From the NCBI GenBank assembly GCA_017471965.1, contig JAFURF010000045.1, positions 1-42,948 on the forward strand: a stretch of 42,948 nt of DNA, given 5' to 3'. Below are positions 8,506-16,036 of the stretch, piece after piece. Position numbers and translations under genes: made by a program. The notes beneath the pieces were generated by a model, which had not been told where the DNA came from, ran no database searches, and saw nothing but the letters and a program-made list of their open reading frames with translations. Every line of letters begins with the position of its first letter. The stretch's first letter is position 1. This stretch comes from Bacteroidales bacterium (GTDB lineage: Bacteria > Bacteroidota > Bacteroidia > Bacteroidales > UBA932).

Positions 8506-9801
8506 TCATTTTATCATTTCTTCTAATTGTGCAAGATTTCTGGCGGCATCCGGATCTCCGGCCTTGGCAGCCTTGGAGAACCATTTCTGCGCGTCCTTCA
8601 GGTCTTCTGTCAGGACCTTCACGCTTCCGATGGCGTTCCATGTGCGAGGGTCATCCTTGTGGGCCATGAGCCTTTCAAGAGCCTCGGCGTACTTGCCGGC
8701 GTTGATTTCCCCGACAGCCTCATTGACCGCATGAGCCACGACATCCTCCTTCTCGGAGAACCATACGCTGATGTAGCATGCGTCGCGGAGTTGAGGATAG
8801 AGGACATCGAGCATGCTCCGATAAGGACGTCCTCCGGCAAGAGCCTTGAGTCTTGCCTGGCGCTGTTCCTGAGGCACATTGTCGATGATGTCGAGGACCT
8901 CGTTCCTGTACGGCATGTCGCTGTCGGCCACAAGGGCACGGAGTCCGCTCCAGTCTTCGCCTCCCGCCGTCACGTTGAAACGGTCGTCACTGAAGCCGAA
9001 CTTTCCGATGATGTATTCCTTGAGAGCCTCGGCACGGCCTACGGAGAGTTGCTGGTTCTGCTTCGTATTTCCCTCCGGAGATGCATATCCGGCGATGTCG
9101 ATGCCTCCGAGTTCGGCCCAATCATCGTCAAGCACCAGACGGATGGCATCCTCTATATCCTTGAGAGCCTTTGCATTGGAAAGGAAATCCGGATCGAGGA
9201 CAGTCTTCGCGACAGGGAAACGCACTGACACGCCTCTTTCGCCCCCGGCATCTGTTCCCACCATGCGCAGGAACGGATACTTAGGCTTGAGTTCCCTTGC
9301 CTGGGCAACAAACGGCACCACTTCCTTCACTGCAGGCACCATCGCAGGGCCCACCTCAAAAGAATATTTTTCAGACAGGCATCGACCCACGCTGCAGCAT
9401 CCTATCTTCTGAGCATCGATCGACAGTTCGAAATGCCTTGAAGGGAAGGATGCGTAGTCTAACGTGGTCACATAGGTATAGGTTTCACCTCCGGCAATCA
9501 TTGCCGCAGGCTTTGTTTTCTTTGAAAGTTTCTCTTTCTGACGCATGATCTTCTGCTGCTGCGGGCCGGCCACATAGAATGCATCCAACTGATTCTCCTG
9601 CCCGGCTACGACAAGCGTCGGAGATACAAGGATCTTTTCTCCATGCCTTACAGCACCCTCCGATGCCGTGACCTTGAACGTCACGACCACACTCTGTCCA
9701 TGGCGCTCCACACTCTGATCCGACACGGTGAAAGGATTCTGAGCGATTGCAGAAACTGCCGAAAGGCAAGCAATCATTGAAATAAATGCAAGTTTTCTCA
9801 T
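8506..9801 (-). CDS. DUF3868 and OmpA-like fimbria-associated periplasmic/outer-membrane protein
   Basis: The product is 431 residues long with a Sec signal peptide ending in SAIAQ (no lipobox). Residues about 20-115 match the DUF3868 type: an N-terminal beta domain with RHGQSVVVTFKV. Residues about 195-300 are OmpA-like, with GIDIAGYASPEGNTKQN and the helix LSVGRAEALKEYI; the SPEG turn is the usual marker in this Bacteroidales subgroup. The last 60 residues look like TPR helices (YAEALERLMAHKDDP...WFSKAAKAGDPDAARNLAQL). The gene lies between a DUF3575 gene (13 bp upstream) and the major fimbrillin (25 bp downstream). Such pairs accompany FimA-type operons and may hold the fimbrial base to the outer membrane or peptidoglycan. 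That role is inferred. Confidence 0.8.
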   Translation of the reverse strand: MRKLAFISMIACLSAVSAIAQNPFTVSDQSVERHGQSVVVTFKVTASEGAVRHGEKILVSPTLVVAGQENQLDAFYVAGPQQQKIMRQKEKLSKKTKPAAMIAGGETYTYVTTLDYASFPSRHFELSIDAQKIGCCSVGRCLSEKYSFEVGPAMVPAVKEVVPFVAQARELKPKYPFLRMVGTDAGGERGVSVRFPVAKTVLDPDFLSNAKALKDIEDAIRLVLDDDWAELGGIDIAGYASPEGNTKQNQQLSVGRAEALKEYIIGKFGFSDDRFNVTAGGEDWSGLRALVADSDMPYRNEVLDIIDNVPQEQRQARLKALAGGRPYRSMLDVLYPQLRDACYISVWFSEKEDVVAHAVNEAVGEINAGKYAEALERLMAHKDDPRTWNAIGSVKVLTEDLKDAQKWFSKAAKAGDPDAARNLAQLEEMIK

Positions 9802-9814
9802 CGTTCCGTCCTCC

Positions 9815-10396
9815 CTATCTTATCATGTAAACCAAAGTGACTCCTGCCTTGGTCGGAGCAAACATCGTCTTCTTGAAATGTCCGTCAAGATCGCCGCAGA
9901 CGGCACAGCCGTAACGGTCGTAATCGGCATGAATGACTCCGAAACCGACAGTGGCCTCAAGGTTCCATCTGCCGCCAAGGACGAACGAATAACCGTACGA
10001 CACACCGGCCTTGACTGCCCAGCCTTCATAGCGTTTGTCCGCCGAAAGCCGAGGCCAAGGACATGCCGCACGGGCCACGTTCAACTCGCCGCCGCCCGCA
10101 TGAATGCCGACAAAATGCCTGTAGAACCGCTCGCATATCCAGTAGCGGGCCTCACCCTGCCATTGGTAATGCTTCCATTTGAGATTATCCTTGAATGTAA
10201 ACGGATTGAGACCTCCGCCGACTTCAAGAGTCCAATGCGGAGACAATCCTACCTCTGCTGATAGATTAGGAGAAGCAGATGCCCAATAAAGGGCATTTGT
10301 CTTTACTGCCACGACCTGCGCCGAAGCAAGGTGCACAAAACCAATCCCAAAGGCCAGCAGCAGAATAAAGAATCTATAAAATGAAAGTCTATTCAT
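9815..10396 (-). CDS. DUF3575 outer-membrane beta-barrel-like protein, first gene of operon A
   Basis: The product is 193 residues long. The start is set at the ATG at 10396, which gives the signal peptide MNRLSFYRFF...LASAQ; longer readings run back into the left arm of the inverted repeat and have no signal. DUF3575 hallmarks: VVAVKTNALYWA at the mature N-terminus, LSAEVGLSPHWTLEVGGG, WQGEARYWICERF, GYSFVLGGRWNLEATVGFG, and a final FAPTKAGVTLVYMIR strand. Alternating strands suggest a small outer-membrane barrel. It lies first in operon A, about 67 nt downstream of the predicted start of transcription from the invertible promoter. In operon B the same domain is fused behind an OmpA-like domain, which supports a joint role of the two. 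Confidence 0.82.
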   Translation of the reverse strand: MNRLSFYRFFILLLAFGIGFVHLASAQVVAVKTNALYWASASPNLSAEVGLSPHWTLEVGGGLNPFTFKDNLKWKHYQWQGEARYWICERFYRHFVGIHAGGGELNVARAACPWPRLSADKRYEGWAVKAGVSYGYSFVLGGRWNLEATVGFGVIHADYDRYGCAVCGDLDGHFKKTMFAPTKAGVTLVYMIR

Positions 10397-10412
10397 TATC
10401 AGTGAATTAATC

Positions 10413-10433
10413 TTCCTTAATCTTGCTGATTGA
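10413..10433 (+). repeat. Left arm of perfect 21-bp inverted repeat (invertible promoter boundary)
   Basis: This arm begins TTCCTTAATC and ends GCTGATTGA; its exact reverse complement lies at 10610-10630. Matching stops at both edges, which is typical of recombination half-sites rather than of chance stem-loop drift. The arm is 16 bp upstream of the ATG of the DUF3575 gene, inside the predicted 5' untranslated region of operon A. See the promoter and finding entries. Confidence 0.88.
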
Positions 10434-10609
10434 CGGCACCGCGCCGTCATCTGCCACACAAAATGCGTACAAATTTAACAAATCCCTCCCCCATAAACAA
10501 AATTTCAAGCATCTTTTTTTTGGTTTTTTTGCACGCGATGTCACAATAATCAACATATGACCCATGAATGAACCAGATGAGAGCATGATTTTTCACCATC
10601 CGGTCTTCC
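10434..10609. promoter_or_regulatory. Putative 176-bp invertible segment carrying a single promoter
   Basis: This gene-free segment lies between two perfect 21-bp inverted repeat arms and between two divergent fimbrial operons. It contains one full Bacteroidales promoter (on the minus strand in this assembly), T-tracts at about 10511-10527, and no convincing reading frame. I found no TAnnTTTG box facing right in this orientation. Size, repeat length and position match known Bacteroides invertible promoters. Inversion would place the -7 box at about 10566-10573 facing operon B. Inversion itself is inferred, not shown. Confidence 0.82.
10470..10501 (-). promoter_or_regulatory. Promoter of fimbrial operon A (inside invertible segment)
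   Basis: Read on the minus strand: TTTG (10501-10498), a 20-bp spacer, then TAAATTTG (10477-10470). This matches the Bacteroidales housekeeping promoter pattern TTTG-N19-21-TAnnTTTG in every defined position. Transcription should begin near 10463 and run left through the left repeat arm into the DUF3575 gene. Confidence 0.85.
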
Positions 10610-10630
10610 TCAATCAGCAAGATTAAGGAA
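10610..10630 (+). repeat. Right arm of perfect 21-bp inverted repeat
   Basis: This is the exact reverse complement of 10413-10433. It lies 14 bp upstream of the ATG at 10645 that opens operon B, nearly mirroring the 16 bp between the left arm and the operon A start. The symmetry means one promoter could serve either side with a similar leader length. Confidence 0.88.
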
Positions 10631-10644
10631 TTGTGTAAAGCGGT

Positions 10645-11895
10645 ATGTTCTCCCCGACGCAGATAAGACGCATCTGCATTGCGATTGTATGTGTAATGTA
10701 TTCTCTATCAGCCTTTGCCGACTGAGGAGCGGACCACCGTGAATTGCACCGAAAAATCACACTACACTACACCTTTGATAGCGCAGAAATTGACGAAAAT
10801 CTTCAAGAAAACAGAAACAACCTTTTTTCTCTTAAAAGCATCCTGCGCGACAGCGTCAGAATAGACAGTATCACCATCATTTCACACGCATCACCTGACG
10901 GAGGATACCGTCACAATATAGAACTTGCCCGTGAGCGAGGCCTGGTACTGAAGAACTTCATCCTGAAAGAATGCTCAGACAGCGTCAGACTCACATCAGA
11001 CCGCATCATCCTGAAAGACGGAGCGGAAAACTGGCAGGGCCTGACCGACATGGTAGACTCGCGATACTCCCGCCACGACCGTGAAAAGGTCCTGCGCATC
11101 CTCGCCGACACATCCGTCGGTCCTGAAACACGCAAATGGCGCCTGAAGCAACTCGACGGCGGCTACACATGGGACTACCTTTACCGCCACTACATGCCGT
11201 CTCTGCGCACGTCGACAGTGATCTGCATCTATGTCACCCTCGAAGAGCCGGAAATCCCTGTACTGCAGGAAGAGGCACCCGTCGTCGTCCCGCAGGAACC
11301 TGAGCAGGAACCAATCCCGGAACCGATGCCGGTGCCTGTTCCATCCCCACAACAGGCACCTCGCACTCCGATCTTCGCGCTCCGCAGCAACCTTCTTGTA
11401 CCGCTTCTGAACATCGGCGCGGAAGTCCCTATCGGCAACAGATGGTCCGTCAGTGCCGACTATTATTTCCCATGGATATGGCCATCACCGAAGAACAAGG
11501 ACTGCTTCGAACTTCTGGGATGGTCCGTTGAAGGACGTTACTGGTTCGGAAAGAACCGCACGGCGTCCGATCGTCTCCATGGTCACTCCCTCGGACTATA
11601 CGGAGCCGGAGGATACTACGACTTCGAGCGCAATTACGAAGGTCAGCAGGGCGAATTCGTCAGCGCCGGCCTCGACTACACATACGCCATGCCTATCGGC
11701 AGGAAGAAACGCGTCAACCTCGAATTCACCATTGCCGTCGGATACATCCACGCATGGGCCCGCAACTACAACGTCCACGGAGAAGGCGGTCCTCTGTTCA
11801 GAGAGGAAGGAGACGTACTTTTCGACTATTTCGGCCCGACAAAGGCCGCCGTCAGTCTTGTAATACCGTTCTACGGAAAGGAGGGCAGGAAATGA
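10645..11895 (+). pseudogene. OmpA-like/DUF3575 fusion protein interrupted by in-frame TGA after the signal peptide
   Basis: The ATG at 10645 encodes a good Sec signal peptide of 26 residues (MFSPTQIRR, a hydrophobic core, SLSAFAD). The next codon in the same frame is TGA (10723-10725), after which the frame stays open to 11895. The open part has an OmpA-like region (ISHASPDGGYRHNIELARERG), a block RHDREKV...TRKWRLKQLDGGYTW, a Pro/Glu-rich linker (about 45 residues) and a C-terminal DUF3575 domain (FALRSNLLVPLLNIGAEV ... FGPTKAAVSLVIPF). The intact paralogue at 18818 has signal and body joined. One base change would restore the gene. A TTG at 10744 could start translation but would give a protein without export signal. 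The last codons overlap the next gene (ATGA). A base-call error is the main alternative. Confidence 0.75.
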
Positions 11896-12911
11896 GAACA
11901 TTCAGAACCATATGCACCGTCCTCCTTCTGACCGTCATCGCCGCATCATGCCAGCGAAGGCCGTTCTCGGACAACACCACAGCCGTCAGCATCAGGCTGA
12001 AGGTCAAGACCGAGGTGAACCACAGCAGGGCCGCAGCAGAAGCCGAAACCATGCGCATCGACCTCTTCGACCCTGAAACCGGCGCCGTAGTCTACACCGA
12101 CTACATATCGACTGAAGGCGGATACATCTACCCCGTGCCGGGAGACTACGACCTCCTGGTCTACAACATCGGAACGGAAAGCACCATCGTCCGCAACGAG
12201 CATAACAAGAACACGGTGGAAGCATACACCAACGAAGTGTCCGCATACATAAAGGCGCAGATGGAAGCCTTCCTCGCCAGCAGGGCCGAAGCAAGAAGAC
12301 AGATGGCGGCGGAAAAGACCGAGACAAAGGGTCCTGCCACCAAGGACCCGATCCTCGAAGGTACGGAAAGGATCGTCAACGAGCCGGACCACCTCTATGT
12401 CGGACAATTGCAGAATCTGACTATTCCGGCATTTGACCTCGGCGAAGAAAGAGTCATCTCCCTCGAAGTCGAAGCGTCGTCAGTCGTGGAGACATGGAAG
12501 ATCACCGTATCTCCTGTAGAAGGACTCCAGTGGGTAAGTGCAGTAAAGGCCCTTATCACAGGACAGGTGGAATCCCACTTCGTCGGACTGGACAAGAAAT
12601 CGGACGGAGTAGCGACAGTCTACTTTGAAATGGGCAAAGACATGGACAAAGGAGCCCTGACCGGCTACTTCAACACCTTCGGAAAGAACCCTGACTACAG
12701 CAGTTTCCTGAGTCTCGACCTCAACATCGTCGACAACGCAGGAGAAGAGCATCACTACCACTTCGACCTCACCGACCAGTTCTTCGACAACGAGGAATAC
12801 CACCTGGAAGTGGAAGAGCCGATAGTGGTCGAAGAGCCTAAGGTCGAAGGAGGAGGATTCGTTCCTTCGGTAGGCGAATGGGAAGACGTACAGACAGACA
12901 TAGAACTATAA
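11892..12911 (+). CDS. DUF5119-like fimbria-associated lipoprotein (module B1)
   Basis: The product is 339 residues long. The start at 11892 overlaps the preceding stop (ATGA), showing translational coupling, and gives a lipobox IAASC (Cys20). The order of features agrees with the DUF5119 family and with the second copy at 20053: an N-terminal beta domain (MRIDLFDPETGAVVYTDYIS, YPVPGDYDLLVYNIGTES), a helical insert (EVSAYIKAQMEAFLASRAEARRQ), a central FHLTDQFF-like strand (HFDLTDQFFDNEEYHLEVE) and the terminal GGGFVPSVGEWEDVQTDIEL block, which is GGGFKPSVDEWGNIDINI in the paralogue. In Bacteroidales fimbrial clusters these proteins occupy the anchor position, much like Mfa2. That role is inferred. 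Confidence 0.78.
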   Translation: MRTFRTICTVLLLTVIAASCQRRPFSDNTTAVSIRLKVKTEVNHSRAAAEAETMRIDLFDPETGAVVYTDYISTEGGYIYPVPGDYDLLVYNIGTESTIVRNEHNKNTVEAYTNEVSAYIKAQMEAFLASRAEARRQMAAEKTETKGPATKDPILEGTERIVNEPDHLYVGQLQNLTIPAFDLGEERVISLEVEASSVVETWKITVSPVEGLQWVSAVKALITGQVESHFVGLDKKSDGVATVYFEMGKDMDKGALTGYFNTFGKNPDYSSFLSLDLNIVDNAGEEHHYHFDLTDQFFDNEEYHLEVEEPIVVEEPKVEGGGFVPSVGEWEDVQTDIEL

Positions 12912-12943
12912 TAAATTAATTAATCAACTAATTCTTTTAAATT

Positions 12944-13840
12944 ATGAAAAGGTTTTTGTTTTGTGCAGCAGCAGCGATAGTTGCTCTCGCATCATGCAGC
13001 AAGACTCAGGTCGTTTACAACGGCGCTCCTGAGGAAATCAGTTTCAAGGCTGTGACTGGGGCCATTACCAAGGCGGAGCAAACCGGAACTCTCTCTGGAA
13101 ACATGGGTGTATTTGCTTTTGTAAACGACACCAAGGCTCCGTATTTTGCCAATGTCGAATTCACAGGAACCACCACTTGGACAGGAGGTCAGTACTGGCC
13201 GCTTCAGAGCAACCTTGATTTTGTTGTATATGCTCCTCACGGAAACGCTAGTTATGAAACCAACACTCTTTCTGTCACCGGAGCAGACAATACAGGAAAA
13301 ACCACAATTGGCGCTCAGACAGACTATCTATATGGTGCGGAATATTATGACGACACAGACAATAAGGGATATTCGAAAGAGACTGTAGGCACAGCCCTCA
13401 AACACGCTCTTGCAAAGGTTACCCTTGCTTTTACAGGATCGAACGTAACCGTTAATTCAGTAAGTCTTGTAAAACCTACGCTGAAAGGTTCTTATACAGT
13501 TGACTATAGCGCAGCAACTCCAGTTGCTGCGTGGAGTGCAACTGCAGAAGCCACAAACCTGACTTTGACAGAATTCGCTGATAAGACCCTGAACAACAGC
13601 GCACAGAGTGTATCAATCATGGTCGTACCTGCAGACGATTCTGACATTGCAATTACTTACACTATCGCAGGCACTGATGATGTTCTCAACGCAACAATTC
13701 CATTGACCAGCACATGGGCTCCTGGTACTCACTATACCTACAACATAAGCATTAATCCGAATGCAATCGAGTTCAGTGCTCCTACTGTTACCGGATGGAC
13801 AGAGAATGATCCAGATCCAAGCGGAACTACCATTCAGTAA
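12944..13840 (+). CDS. Fimbrillin-family lipoprotein, probable major subunit of module B1
   Basis: The product is 298 residues long, with lipobox LASC (Cys18). It has the compact Mfa_like_1 (fimbrillin) arrangement: EEISFKAVTGAITKAE early, YWPLQSNLDFVVYAPHG in the middle, LKHALAKVTLAFTG, and the terminal strand FSAPTVTGWTEND. It is the shortest and simplest fimbrillin of operon B and is followed by a strong GC-rich hairpin (13847-13878). Those two facts suggest a shaft subunit made in excess over the downstream subunits. This is inference; no processing site is evident. A 32-bp AT-rich gap without promoter separates it from the DUF5119 gene. Confidence 0.8.
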   Translation: MKRFLFCAAAAIVALASCSKTQVVYNGAPEEISFKAVTGAITKAEQTGTLSGNMGVFAFVNDTKAPYFANVEFTGTTTWTGGQYWPLQSNLDFVVYAPHGNASYETNTLSVTGADNTGKTTIGAQTDYLYGAEYYDDTDNKGYSKETVGTALKHALAKVTLAFTGSNVTVNSVSLVKPTLKGSYTVDYSAATPVAAWSATAEATNLTLTEFADKTLNNSAQSVSIMVVPADDSDIAITYTIAGTDDVLNATIPLTSTWAPGTHYTYNISINPNAIEFSAPTVTGWTENDPDPSGTTIQ

Positions 13841-13846
13841 TCCCCT

Positions 13847-13878
13847 AACCCACCGGTCCCTGACCGGACCGGCGGGTT
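13847..13878 (+). terminator. GC-rich hairpin after the probable major fimbrillin (attenuator)
   Basis: A 13-bp stem (13847-13859 with 13866-13878, one mismatch) closes a 6-base loop (CTGACC). No T-tract follows, and the next fimbrillin gene starts 36 bp further on, so it probably gives partial termination or protects the 3' end of the upstream message. This fits unequal subunit amounts from one transcript. Confidence 0.7.
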
Positions 13879-13914
13879 CCAATATGAAGACACTAGTCTT
13901 CAAACGAAACAGAA

Positions 13915-14952
13915 ATGCAGAACAGACTTTACATATTGCGCATCATTCTGCCGGCACTGCTTGCTGCGGCATCTCTTGCCTCATGCAGGAAAGAGCCGTC
14001 TCCTGTCCCTGCAGGCGACACGGCGATTGCTTTCAGTTCTTCCGTCAGCGGCACAAAGGCCCTGATCAACGACGTGACGGGCATGGAGCGTTTCAAGGTC
14101 TACGGATATTACACAATTGACGGCACTGCATCCTATACAGCGTTCGACGGTACCGAGGTGACCCGTGCAGGCGCATTGTGGCAATATTCCCCTGCGAGAT
14201 ATTGGGTGCCGGACGCAAAGTACAGTTTCGCGGCATTCCATCCGGCAGATGCATCCGTCAGAATCGCCAACGCCGGCATCGACGGGAACGGGGTCTTTGA
14301 AGAACTTTCATTCGAATACGAAAAGACCGGATTCTATGATGACTTCATGCTTGCGTCAGCCAGCATGACTACGGATGAGGCAGCAGACAACGGTTACAAG
14401 GTCGGTTTGAACTTCAGCCATATTCTGTCGAACATAAAGATCAACATAGGCTTTGCAGATGACGTCCAGAACGGAACATACATCAGGATCAACAGAGCCG
14501 AGATCAACGGAATGAAAAGTTCCGGCACATACACCGTCGGTCAGGGATGGTCAGACCTGTCGACCACCTCACTGCAACTTACAAGCAACATCCCGGACGT
14601 GGTGTTGAAAAAGATAGATGACAAAGTATACAACAACGACACGGAACTCACAGACGGAACGATAAGTCCTACCGGAGACGAAGGTCTTACCGTGATCCCG
14701 GTAGACCTTACAGACAACAGCAATGCCGTCAGAATCATCCTGAACTGCGAAATCTCCAGCGACGGAATCAACTACACGGCAAAGAGGATAGAAAAGACGA
14801 TAAGGGCCACAGGCAGCGTACCGGCATGGCTGGAAGGGAAGTCATACACCTACAAGGCCCTGCTTGATGTGGACTACAGCATCAGTTTCGCCGAACCTAC
14901 GGTCACGGACTGGGAGGACGAACAGGCCACAGGCTCCGTCATCATAAAATAA
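13915..14952 (+). CDS. Fimbrillin-family lipoprotein (module B1, second)
   Basis: The product is 345 residues long, with lipobox LASC (Cys24). Mfa_like_1 features: TAIAFSSSVSGTKALIND, the RFKVYGYYTIDG strand, YWVPDAKYSFAAFHP, a LNFSHILSNIKINIGFAD helix-strand, and a terminal SISFAEPTVTDWEDEQATGSVIIK. It lies after the hairpin and overlaps the next gene by one base (TAATG), so translation of the two is probably coupled. Probably a minor shaft or adaptor subunit; nothing in the sequence names a specific function. Confidence 0.78.
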   Translation: MQNRLYILRIILPALLAAASLASCRKEPSPVPAGDTAIAFSSSVSGTKALINDVTGMERFKVYGYYTIDGTASYTAFDGTEVTRAGALWQYSPARYWVPDAKYSFAAFHPADASVRIANAGIDGNGVFEELSFEYEKTGFYDDFMLASASMTTDEAADNGYKVGLNFSHILSNIKINIGFADDVQNGTYIRINRAEINGMKSSGTYTVGQGWSDLSTTSLQLTSNIPDVVLKKIDDKVYNNDTELTDGTISPTGDEGLTVIPVDLTDNSNAVRIILNCEISSDGINYTAKRIEKTIRATGSVPAWLEGKSYTYKALLDVDYSISFAEPTVTDWEDEQATGSVIIK

Positions 14953-16034
14953 TGGAAATGAGAAGAGTATACGCATATATGATCATGATGATATCTTTTG
15001 CCGCCTGCCAGAAGCAGGTGGACACACCTGATATCCATGCTCCATGGGGAGGATATATCACCTTCTCCACAGGCATCGAAACCAAGACCCCTATCAACGT
15101 CAACATGCGCGGCAAGGGTTCCGGAGTCCTGGCATATTCATACGACAGCAACTGGGCCACGGCAAGACCTGTATCAACCCCAGACCTCTTCTACAACCAG
15201 ACGGTCGAATGCGACAACAACGGCATCTGCACCTATGACTCCGACCCATCCTCTGACGGCACGCAGGTAAAGGAATGGAACCTTGCCAAGACATACTCAT
15301 TCTTTGCATATTATCCGACAAATGCAGACAACTCCGGCATCAGCATCAGCGGGTCTTCAGCCACGGACATGCCGAAGGTCACATATACCTATCCTTTCGG
15401 TACGCCGGACGCAAACGGAAATGTCGACATCACGGTACCAGGCAATGACGCCCTTGTCGACCTGATGACCGCAGCCGCAACCGACCAGACCGGCAAAGGG
15501 TCTGGAATCGTCGGATTCAACTTCGAGCACAGACTGTTCTGCTTTGAAGTTCTGGCAAACAACTACAATGACAACACGACCATCGACATCTCCAATCTCA
15601 AACTGAAACTGACAGGACTTGCATACGACAGCATGACGGTCCCTATGATGGCTTCAGACTCGAGGACACCTGTCACAAGAACCTCGACAGGATTGCCCGC
15701 TTCCGTGACCTACACCATATCAGACGCGCTGACGAAAGCGACAATACCTTCGTTCAAAAACGGAGGAATATCATACAGTCTCTCCAAGAACTGCTCATCC
15801 ACACAGGACGGATACATAATGCTCATCCCTCAGGATACAGCGATAAGCGGAGAATTCACTTGGGACGACATGCCGACAGGATCAGGTGTCATGACCACAT
15901 TCACGACCAACCTGGACTTCCAGGCAGGAAAGAAATATTCGATCATCATCAACTTCGCCGGCGACGCCATAACCATTGCCATCATCGAGGCCGGCACATG
16001 GGCCAGCAACGAAGTGAACATAGAATTTGACTGA
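14952..16034 (+). CDS. Fimbrillin-family lipoprotein (module B1, third)
   Basis: The product is 360 residues long from the ATG at 14952; the ATG two codons later (14958) is an equally possible start. Lipobox FAAC gives Cys19. Fimbrillin features: YITFSTGIETKTPINVN, GVLAYSYDSNWAT, LAKTYSFFAYYPTN, VGFNFEHRLFCFEVLAN and a terminal IAIIEAGTWASNEVNIEFD. The start overlaps the previous stop and the stop lies 2 bp before the next start, so the four genes are a tight translational unit. Position immediately before the giant DUF4906 tip protein suggests an adaptor subunit joining tip and shaft. That is inferred. Confidence 0.78.
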   Translation: MEMRRVYAYMIMMISFAACQKQVDTPDIHAPWGGYITFSTGIETKTPINVNMRGKGSGVLAYSYDSNWATARPVSTPDLFYNQTVECDNNGICTYDSDPSSDGTQVKEWNLAKTYSFFAYYPTNADNSGISISGSSATDMPKVTYTYPFGTPDANGNVDITVPGNDALVDLMTAAATDQTGKGSGIVGFNFEHRLFCFEVLANNYNDNTTIDISNLKLKLTGLAYDSMTVPMMASDSRTPVTRTSTGLPASVTYTISDALTKATIPSFKNGGISYSLSKNCSSTQDGYIMLIPQDTAISGEFTWDDMPTGSGVMTTFTTNLDFQAGKKYSIIINFAGDAITIAIIEAGTWASNEVNIEFD

Positions 16035-16036
16035 TC

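Noticed and set aside
10511-10527. T-tracts in the invertible segment as a terminator
   Set aside because: No stable stem precedes them on the plus strand; they may only add curvature near the promoter.
10434-10609. A recombinase gene next to the inverted repeat
   Set aside because: None of the genes in the window resembles a tyrosine or serine recombinase; the enzyme, if any, must be encoded elsewhere.
10564-10626. A 20-codon reading frame crossing the right repeat arm
   Set aside because: Too short, no promoter facing it in this orientation, no signal or motif; it would be broken by inversion.
10723-10725. TGA as selenocysteine or reassigned codon
   Set aside because: TGA ends several normal genes in the window, the paralogue has no Cys or Sec-like site there, and no selenoprotein genes are visible.
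10744-10746. TTG at 10744 as the true start of the OmpA/DUF3575 fusion gene
   Set aside because: It removes any export signal from an outer-envelope protein, and a proper signal peptide lies in the same frame just upstream of a single TGA.
12004-12407. Long antisense open frames opposite the DUF5119-like gene and similar shadows elsewhere
   Set aside because: They follow codon-position bias of the real genes, have no starts with signals or domains, and overlap well-supported genes completely.
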